A stretch of DNA of 64,000 nucleotides from Streptomyces rhizoryzae (GTDB lineage Bacteria > Actinomycetota > Actinomycetes > Streptomycetales > Streptomycetaceae): the NCBI RefSeq assembly GCF_023155275.1, contig NZ_JALMUV010000005.1:186001-250000 (forward strand), in the 5' to 3' direction. The number at the start of each line of letters is the position of its first letter. Positions within the stretch are counted from its first letter, which is position 1. The notes below the pieces were generated by a model. The model saw nothing but the letters and a program-made list of their open reading frames with translations, searched no databases and was not told where the DNA came from. The position numbers and the translations under genes are program-made. Positions 59,226 to 64,000 of this stretch are shown in pieces.

Positions 59226-59645
59226 GGCTTGGTCCGGACCACCGCCTACTGCCGCGTACCGCCCGGAATCCGCCGTACCGCTTGGCGGTTCCGGTCACCC
59301 TGCCCGGGGCACGGGCGCGAGCCGCGGACCGTCGGGGCGCGGCGCCGGATCTCCCGCGAACCTCCCGGGAACCTCCCAGGGATCCACGCCATTTCCCGGA
59401 ATGCGGCTCCGACGTGCTCCGATGCCGCGCCGGATGCAGAGATTCGGTGCAGATCCGGTCCCGGGGCGGTGTTCGTCCGGCGACGGAACGCCCGGATAAT
59501 GTCCACGGTTACCCGAAGTAACCCGATTTCCCGGCCTGGCCGGTTCCGGTTGCCCGGCCGCCACAGCGTGGTACCGCACTCCCACCCACCGTCGCCGTGG
59601 GGTACGGTCGCGGCCTTGTGAGAAGCACCACGAGGAGCTGGGTCA
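59226..59645. other. 420-base non-coding stretch upstream of the acyl-CoA ligase
   Basis: No convincing gene. It contains several near repeats of CGGTTCCGG/CCGGAAT type and a TACGGT hexamer (59603-59608) that could be a -10 element for the ligase, but no matching -35 is evident. Confidence 0.35.
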
Positions 59646-61472
59646 TTGCGCGAGTTCACCGTCCCTCCTTTGGCGACCGCGCCGCGGGTCGGCGGGCTGG
59701 CCGACTCGGTCTACGACCACGCGGACTCCGATCCCGGACGGACCGCGCTCGCCCGTAAGGACCCCGACGGCCGGTGGCGGGACGTCTCCGCCGCGCAGTT
59801 CCGCGACGAGGTCCTCGGACTCGCCAAGGGCCTGCTCGCGCAGGGGATCCGGTTCGGTGACCGGGTCGCCATCATGTCCCGCACGCGCTACGAGTGGACG
59901 CTCTTCGACTATGCGCTGTGGTCGATCGGCGCCCGGTCCGTGCCCCTGTACCCCACGTCGTCGGCGGAGCAGGTCTGCTGGATGCTGCACAACGCCGAGG
60001 TCTCGGCCTGCCTGGTGGAGCACGAGGACCACGCGATGACGGTCGGCTCGGTCGTCGGCCGCCTCCCCCAGCTGCGGAAGCTCTGGCAGCTGGACGCCGG
60101 CCCGGTGGCCGAACTGACCGCGGCCGGTGCGCACATCGACGACGAGGTGGTGCACCGGCACCGGATGGCGGTCACCCCCGACGCCACCGCGACGATCATC
60201 TACACTTCCGGCACCACCGGCCGCCCCAAGGGCTGCGTGATCAGCCACGCCAACTTCATGGCCGAGGCCGACAACATCGTGCTGCGGTACGACAAGGTCT
60301 TCCGCTCCAAGCCCGGCGACGAGGCGGCGACCCTGCTGTTCCTGCCCCTGGCTCACGTCTTCGGGCGGATGGTGCAGGTCGCGGCGGTCCGCGGCCGGGT
60401 CAAGCTCGGCCACCAGCCGGAGCTGTCGGCGCGGGCGCTGCTGCCGGACCTCCAGGCGTTCCGGCCCACGTTCATCCTGGCCGTGCCGTACATCTTCGAG
60501 AAGGTGTTCGCCGCGGCCCGGCGGCGGGCGGAGAGCGACGGCAAGGCCGGCCCGTTCGACAAGGCGGTCGAGGTCGCGGTCCGTTACGCGGAGGCGCTGG
60601 AGAACAAGGCGTTCGGCACCGGGTCCGGGCCCGGCGCCTCGCTGCGCATGCAGCACCAGCTCTTCGACAAGCTGGTCTACAGCAAGGTCCGGGACGCGCT
60701 GGGCGGCCGGGTGCGGCACGCGATGTCCGGCGGTTCGGCGATGGAGCGCCGGCTGGGCCTGTTCTTCGCCGGGGCCGGTGTGCGGATCTTCGAGGGCTAC
60801 GGGCTGACCGAGAGCACCGCGGCGGCCACCGCCAACCCCCCGGAGCGCACCCGCTTCGGGACCGTCGGCACGCCCGTTCCCGGGACCACCGTGCACCTCG
60901 CCGACGACGGCGAGGTCTGGCTCTACGGGGGCCAGGTCTTCCAGGGCTACCACAACGACGCCAAGGCGACCGACGCGGTGCTGCACGACGGGTGGTTCGC
61001 CACCGGGGACCTCGGCGCCCTGGACGAGGACGGCTATCTGACGATCACCGGCCGGAAGAAGGAAATCCTGGTCACCTCGGGCGGCAAGTCGGTCTCGCCG
61101 GTGCCGCTGGAGGAGCGGGTGCGGGCGCATCCGCTGGTGGCCCAGTGCATCGTCGTCGGCAACGACCGGCCGTTCATCGCGGCACTGGTGACGCTGGACC
61201 CGGAGGCGGTCGCGCACTGGCTGGCGCTGCGCGGCAAGCCGGAGATGCCGCCGCGGGAGCTGGTGCGCGACCCGGATCTGGAGACCGAGATCCGGCGCGC
61301 GGTGGTGGCCGCGAACACCCTGGTCTCGCAGGCCGAGTCGATCCGCACGTTCCGGATACTGGCCCACCAGTTCAGCGAGGAGCACGGGCTGCTCACCCCG
61401 TCCCTGAAACTCAAGCGCAAGGCCATCGAGACGGCGTACGCGGCGGAGGTGGACGCGCTGTACCGGGGGTGA
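59646..61472 (+). CDS. Long-chain fatty-acid/acyl-CoA ligase (AMP-forming)
   Basis: 608 residues. Adenylation motifs: IIYTSGTTGRPKGCVISH (P-loop, about 180-197), EGYGLTESTAAATANPP (about 382), WFATGDLGALDEDGYLTITG (about 450) and RKKEILVTSGGKSVSP with the conserved GRKKE/K region, plus the C-terminal catalytic-Lys segment LTPSLKLKRKAIE (about 587). It activates a fatty acid via acyl-AMP to acyl-CoA. It matches the FadD15-like group common in Streptomyces. TTG 59646 (MREFTVPPL) has GAGGAG 9 bases upstream. The aldo-keto reductase starts 72 bases after the stop. Confidence 0.95.
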   Translation: MREFTVPPLATAPRVGGLADSVYDHADSDPGRTALARKDPDGRWRDVSAAQFRDEVLGLAKGLLAQGIRFGDRVAIMSRTRYEWTLFDYALWSIGARSVPLYPTSSAEQVCWMLHNAEVSACLVEHEDHAMTVGSVVGRLPQLRKLWQLDAGPVAELTAAGAHIDDEVVHRHRMAVTPDATATIIYTSGTTGRPKGCVISHANFMAEADNIVLRYDKVFRSKPGDEAATLLFLPLAHVFGRMVQVAAVRGRVKLGHQPELSARALLPDLQAFRPTFILAVPYIFEKVFAAARRRAESDGKAGPFDKAVEVAVRYAEALENKAFGTGSGPGASLRMQHQLFDKLVYSKVRDALGGRVRHAMSGGSAMERRLGLFFAGAGVRIFEGYGLTESTAAATANPPERTRFGTVGTPVPGTTVHLADDGEVWLYGGQVFQGYHNDAKATDAVLHDGWFATGDLGALDEDGYLTITGRKKEILVTSGGKSVSPVPLEERVRAHPLVAQCIVVGNDRPFIAALVTLDPEAVAHWLALRGKPEMPPRELVRDPDLETEIRRAVVAANTLVSQAESIRTFRILAHQFSEEHGLLTPSLKLKRKAIETAYAAEVDALYRG

Positions 61473-61544
61473 GGGTCCGGTCCGCCGCTCGGAGGATCCG
61501 TCCGGGGGCGCGGGAATGTCCGGGGGCGGACGATCGTTGTAGGC

Positions 61545-62417
61545 GTGAGTACCACGCAAGCCGACGTAAGGATCGAATTCCCCGTGAGCACGGTTCCGTC
61601 CATCACGCTCCACAACGACGTCACGATGCCGCAGCTCGGCTACGGCGTCTGGCAGATCCCCGACGAGGAGGCGTTCACCGCCGTCGGCCACGCCCTGGAA
61701 GCCGGCTACCGCAGCATCGACACCGCCGCGATCTACGGCAACGAAGAGGGCACCGGCAAGGCGCTCGCCGCCTCCGGCCTCCCCCGCGAGGAGCTCTTCG
61801 TCACCACCAAGGTCTGGAATTCCGACCAGGGCTACGACGCCACCCTCCGCGCCTTCGACGCCTCGCTCGGCAAGCTCGGGCTGGAGTACGTCGACCTCTA
61901 CCTGATCCACTGGCCGCTGCCCTCCCGCGACACCTACGTCGACACGTACCGGGCGCTGGAGAAGATCCAGGCGGAGGGCCGCGCGAAGGCCATCGGCGTC
62001 TCGAACTTCCTCCCCGCCCATCTGGAGCGGCTGCTCGGCGAGACCTCGGTCGTCCCGGCGGTCAACCAGATCGAGCTGCACCCGTGGCTCCAGCAGGCCG
62101 AGTCCCGCGCGTACCACGCCCGGCACGGCATCGCCACCGAAGCCTGGTCGCCGCTGGGCCAGGGCAAGGGCCTGCTGGCGGACGCGCAGATCGCCGCTCT
62201 CGCCGGGAAGCACGGCAGGACCCCGGCCCAGATCGTCCTGCGCTGGCACCTCCAGCTGGGCAACGTGGTCATCCCGAAGTCGGCCACCCCCGCCCGGATC
62301 CGGGAGAACTTCGACGTCTTCGGCTTCGAGCTGGACGACGCCGACCTGGCGGCCCTGGCCGCCCTGGACGCCGGCAACCGCCTCGGCCCCGACCCGGCCA
62401 CGTTCGACGTCGCCTGA
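61545..62417 (+). CDS. Aldo/keto reductase
   Basis: 290 residues, TIM-barrel AKR. The catalytic tetrad is visible: Asp and Tyr in YRSIDTAAIYGNEEG (about 50-64), Lys in FVTTKVWNSDQGY (about 87), His in LYLIHWPLP (about 120). The NADPH pocket is VIPKSATPARIRENFDVFGF (about 244). It reduces aldehydes or ketones, AKR5-like (2,5-diketogluconate reductase group). GTG 61545; the ribosome site is weak. A hairpin follows, ending the transcript. Confidence 0.93.
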   Translation: MSTTQADVRIEFPVSTVPSITLHNDVTMPQLGYGVWQIPDEEAFTAVGHALEAGYRSIDTAAIYGNEEGTGKALAASGLPREELFVTTKVWNSDQGYDATLRAFDASLGKLGLEYVDLYLIHWPLPSRDTYVDTYRALEKIQAEGRAKAIGVSNFLPAHLERLLGETSVVPAVNQIELHPWLQQAESRAYHARHGIATEAWSPLGQGKGLLADAQIAALAGKHGRTPAQIVLRWHLQLGNVVIPKSATPARIRENFDVFGFELDDADLAALAALDAGNRLGPDPATFDVA

Positions 62418-62434
62418 GACACGGCCGGCCCGGT

Positions 62435-62479
62435 GGCGCCGCCCGTCCCCTTCCTGCGCGGAGGGGCGCGGGCGGCGCC
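62435..62479 (+). terminator. Hairpin terminator after the aldo/keto reductase
   Basis: Perfect 11-bp outer stem GGCGCCGCCCG / CGGGCGGCGCC enclosing CCCCT/AGGGG, starting 17 bases after the stop. Confidence 0.75.
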
Positions 62480-62623
62480 GCGCGCGTCCGGGGCGGCGGC
62501 GGTCCCGAGTGGCGGGGTCGCCGGGCGGCGGGAAATGTGGAGTGAGGAACGGCCGCAGCCGCGCCGGCCGCCGAGGTGCGGCTGCCCCGCCGGCAGCCAC
62601 CGCCCCGCCCCGAGGAGGCACCG

Positions 62624-63412
62624 ATGCCCGAGGTCACCACTCCGTACGCGCCCGGGACGCCCTGCTGGGTCGATCTCGCGGCGCCCGACCAGCAGGCCGC
62701 CCTCGACTTCTACGCGGGAGTCCTCGGCTGGGTCGGCGAGATCGGCCCCGCGGAGACCGGCGGCTACGCGGTGTGCCGGCTGAAGGGGCAGCCCGTGGCC
62801 GGCGTCATGGCCGCGGTCCCGATGGGCGACCAGCCCGCCCCGCCGACCGTCTGGACCACCTACCTGGCCTGCGCCGACGCGGACGCCGCCCGGCGCTCGG
62901 TGGAGTCGGCCGGCGGCACCGTGCTGACCCCGGTCGTGGACGTGATGTCGCTGGGCCGGATGTTCATCGCCGCCGACCCCACCGGGGCGGTGTTCGGCGT
63001 CTGGCAGGCGGTGGACTTCCCCGGTGCCGGTGTCGTCAACGAACCGGGCGCGCTCATCTGGAACGAGCTGAACACCACCGACCGGTCCGCCGCCTCCGCC
63101 TTCTACCGCGCCGCCCTCGGCATCGAGTCGTCGGCCATGGCGGGCGTCGAGCACTACGACGCGCTCCAGGTGGACGGGCGCCCGGTGGGCGGGATGCAGC
63201 CGATGCCCGAGCACCTGCCCGCCGACACGCCCTCGCACTGGCTGACGTACTTCGCGGTGGCGGACACCGACGCGGCGGTCGCCGAGGTCCGCGCGGCCGG
63301 CGGCAACACGATCATGGAGCCGTTCGACATGGTCGCCGGCCGGATGGCGGTGGTCACCGACCCTCAGGGCGCGGTGTTCGCCCTGATCCGCCCGAAGCCG
63401 ATGGAGGGGTGA
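62624..63412 (+). CDS. Two-domain VOC (glyoxalase/bleomycin-resistance fold) protein
   Basis: 262 residues of two VOC modules: about 10-120 (PCWVDLAAPDQQAALDFYAG, VLGWVGEIGPAETGGYAVCR) and about 135-262 (IWNELNTTDRSAASAFYRAA, LGIESSAM, EHLPADTPSHWLTYFAVADT). The paired architecture resembles mycobacterial CFP30B. Metal ligands are not obvious, so activity is unassigned. ATG 62624 has GAGGAGG 8 bases upstream. It stands alone. Confidence 0.87.
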   Translation: MPEVTTPYAPGTPCWVDLAAPDQQAALDFYAGVLGWVGEIGPAETGGYAVCRLKGQPVAGVMAAVPMGDQPAPPTVWTTYLACADADAARRSVESAGGTVLTPVVDVMSLGRMFIAADPTGAVFGVWQAVDFPGAGVVNEPGALIWNELNTTDRSAASAFYRAALGIESSAMAGVEHYDALQVDGRPVGGMQPMPEHLPADTPSHWLTYFAVADTDAAVAEVRAAGGNTIMEPFDMVAGRMAVVTDPQGAVFALIRPKPMEG

Positions 63413-63510
63413 CACGGTAGCTGACGGGGCGTCAGCCCTGCTGCCGCGCGCCTGGGTTGCCGCCCCGCCGCCCCGCCGCTTCCCCCGCACCCGCGTCCCG
63501 TCACGACTCA

Positions 63511-63544
63511 GGCGCTGTCACGGCTCCGGCGCTGTCACGGCTCC
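63511..63544. repeat. 17-bp direct duplication at the 3' end of the methyltransferase gene
   Basis: GGCGCTGTCACGGCTCC occurs twice in tandem (63511-63527, 63528-63544). The second copy contains the stop codon of the minus-strand gene and its last two codons. Confidence 0.85.
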
Positions 63545-64000
63545 GGCGCGCAGGCGGTGTGCACCGTTTGGGCGGAGAGCAGGAAGACGTCCGGGCGGCG
63601 GGTGACGCCGGCCGGGTCGTGGGGGTCGGTGAGCCGGGTGAGGGTGCTGAGGTCGTCGGGGTCGAGGCGGTCGCCGTACTCCTCCGCGGCGCGGCTGAGG
63701 TTGGCGTGCAGGTACCGGCGGGCCGGGTCGGGGAGCGGGGCCGGCAGGTCCAGCAGGAACGTGCGGCTGCGCGGGGTGCGCAGACCGGCGTTGGCGAGGA
63801 AGGCGGGCCAGTCCTCCAGGGTGTCGGTGGCGTCGGGCAGCGCGGCCCGCATCTCGGTGAACCAGTCCTCGGCGGCGGCGTCCAGGCGCGCCTGGAGGCC
63901 GGGGCGGCCGATGCCGATGTCGCGCGGCAGGAAGCGCGGCGCCAGACCGCCCTCGCAGACCGCCAGCAGCCCGCCGGGGCGCAGGTGGGCGGCGAGGGCG
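63535..64000 (-). CDS. SAM-dependent methyltransferase (class I), C-terminal part
   Basis: Runs off the window end; the last 154 codons are present. The readable part starts LAAHLRPGGLLAVCEGGLAP (the post-motif strand of class I methyltransferases, where the product is made) and ends DVFLLSAQTVHTACAPEP. The middle (DWFTEMRAALPDATDTLEDW, LANAGLRTPRSRTFLLDLPA) fits the C-terminal helical half of ubiE/methyltransferase-11-like enzymes. The SAM-binding GxGxG lies beyond base 64000, so the call is provisional. Confidence 0.68.
   Translation of the reverse strand, partial: ALAAHLRPGGLLAVCEGGLAPRFLPRDIGIGRPGLQARLDAAAEDWFTEMRAALPDATDTLEDWPAFLANAGLRTPRSRTFLLDLPAPLPDPARRYLHANLSRAAEEYGDRLDPDDLSTLTRLTDPHDPAGVTRRPDVFLLSAQTVHTACAPEP

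Noticed and set aside
59643..62621. A 992-codon open frame on the minus strand
   Set aside because: Antisense of the acyl-CoA ligase and aldo/keto reductase; low-complexity product caused by GC-rich third positions.

Overview
The window is very high-GC DNA. Codon third positions are almost all G or C, start codons are often GTG or TTG, and ribosome sites are GGAG/AAGGAG. Gene families typical of Streptomyces recur: an AfsR-type regulator, CYP105-like and other P450s, SpoIIE phosphatases, FdhD beside a GntR regulator, a cold-shock/DEAD-box cluster, and GbsR/MarR genes beside DUF4097 and DUF6653 genes. I read it as a Streptomyces (or close relative) chromosome segment. All assignments come from reading sequence; no search was run.

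Layout. Bases 1-4.2 kb: end of a hemerythrin-like gene, a CBS protein, an SDR, and a cytochrome oxidase subunit I without subunit II, followed by a small coiled-coil membrane protein. 4.4-7.4 kb: gene relics (unknown family, pentapeptide-repeat membrane protein, topoisomerase IB) around an intact MFS gene. 7.4-14.8 kb: a P450, a 1041-residue AfsR-like regulator, and a two-gene redox module (heme-b membrane protein plus a NuoF-like flavoprotein fused to ferredoxin). 14.8-29.2 kb: regulator-centred pairs (TetR/SnoaL, TetR/amidase, P450/TetR, TetR-linked SGNH hydrolase and efflux pump), two SpoIIE phosphatases and an ArsR gene. 29.2-34.8 kb: a DevS-like kinase, a flavin-split-barrel protein and a nitroreductase relic, reminiscent of a dormancy/hypoxia regulon.

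34.8-44.2 kb: a fused HTH/GbsR-like regulator facing a DUF4097 gene and a beta-lactamase-fold hydrolase, a second GbsR/MarR facing DUF6653, DinB, and a LysR facing an amine oxidase followed by an MFS gene. 44.4-48.3 kb: a cold-shock cluster (MerR gene with a long hairpin-rich leader, a conserved 108-aa protein, a CBS protein, a DEAD-box helicase, CspA). 48.8-50.1 kb: a scar consisting of the C-terminal piece of a serine recombinase, tRNA-Leu(GAG) and a truncated DUF2254 gene. 50.2-64 kb: chorismate mutase, GntR/FdhD, MarR/quinone oxidoreductase, a secreted sialidase, a bile-acid-symporter-like carrier facing a LysR, an acyl-CoA ligase, an aldo-keto reductase, a VOC protein and the 3' part of a methyltransferase.

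The most interesting items are the hairpin-rich leader of the MerR gene (about 44484-44913), a near-identical 16-bp operator in front of a TetR gene and of the SGNH-efflux operon 2.8 kb away, a 7-copy heptamer array in the 5' region of fdhD, the heme-b/NuoF-ferredoxin pair, and an unusual density of decayed single-gene relics between intact genes.
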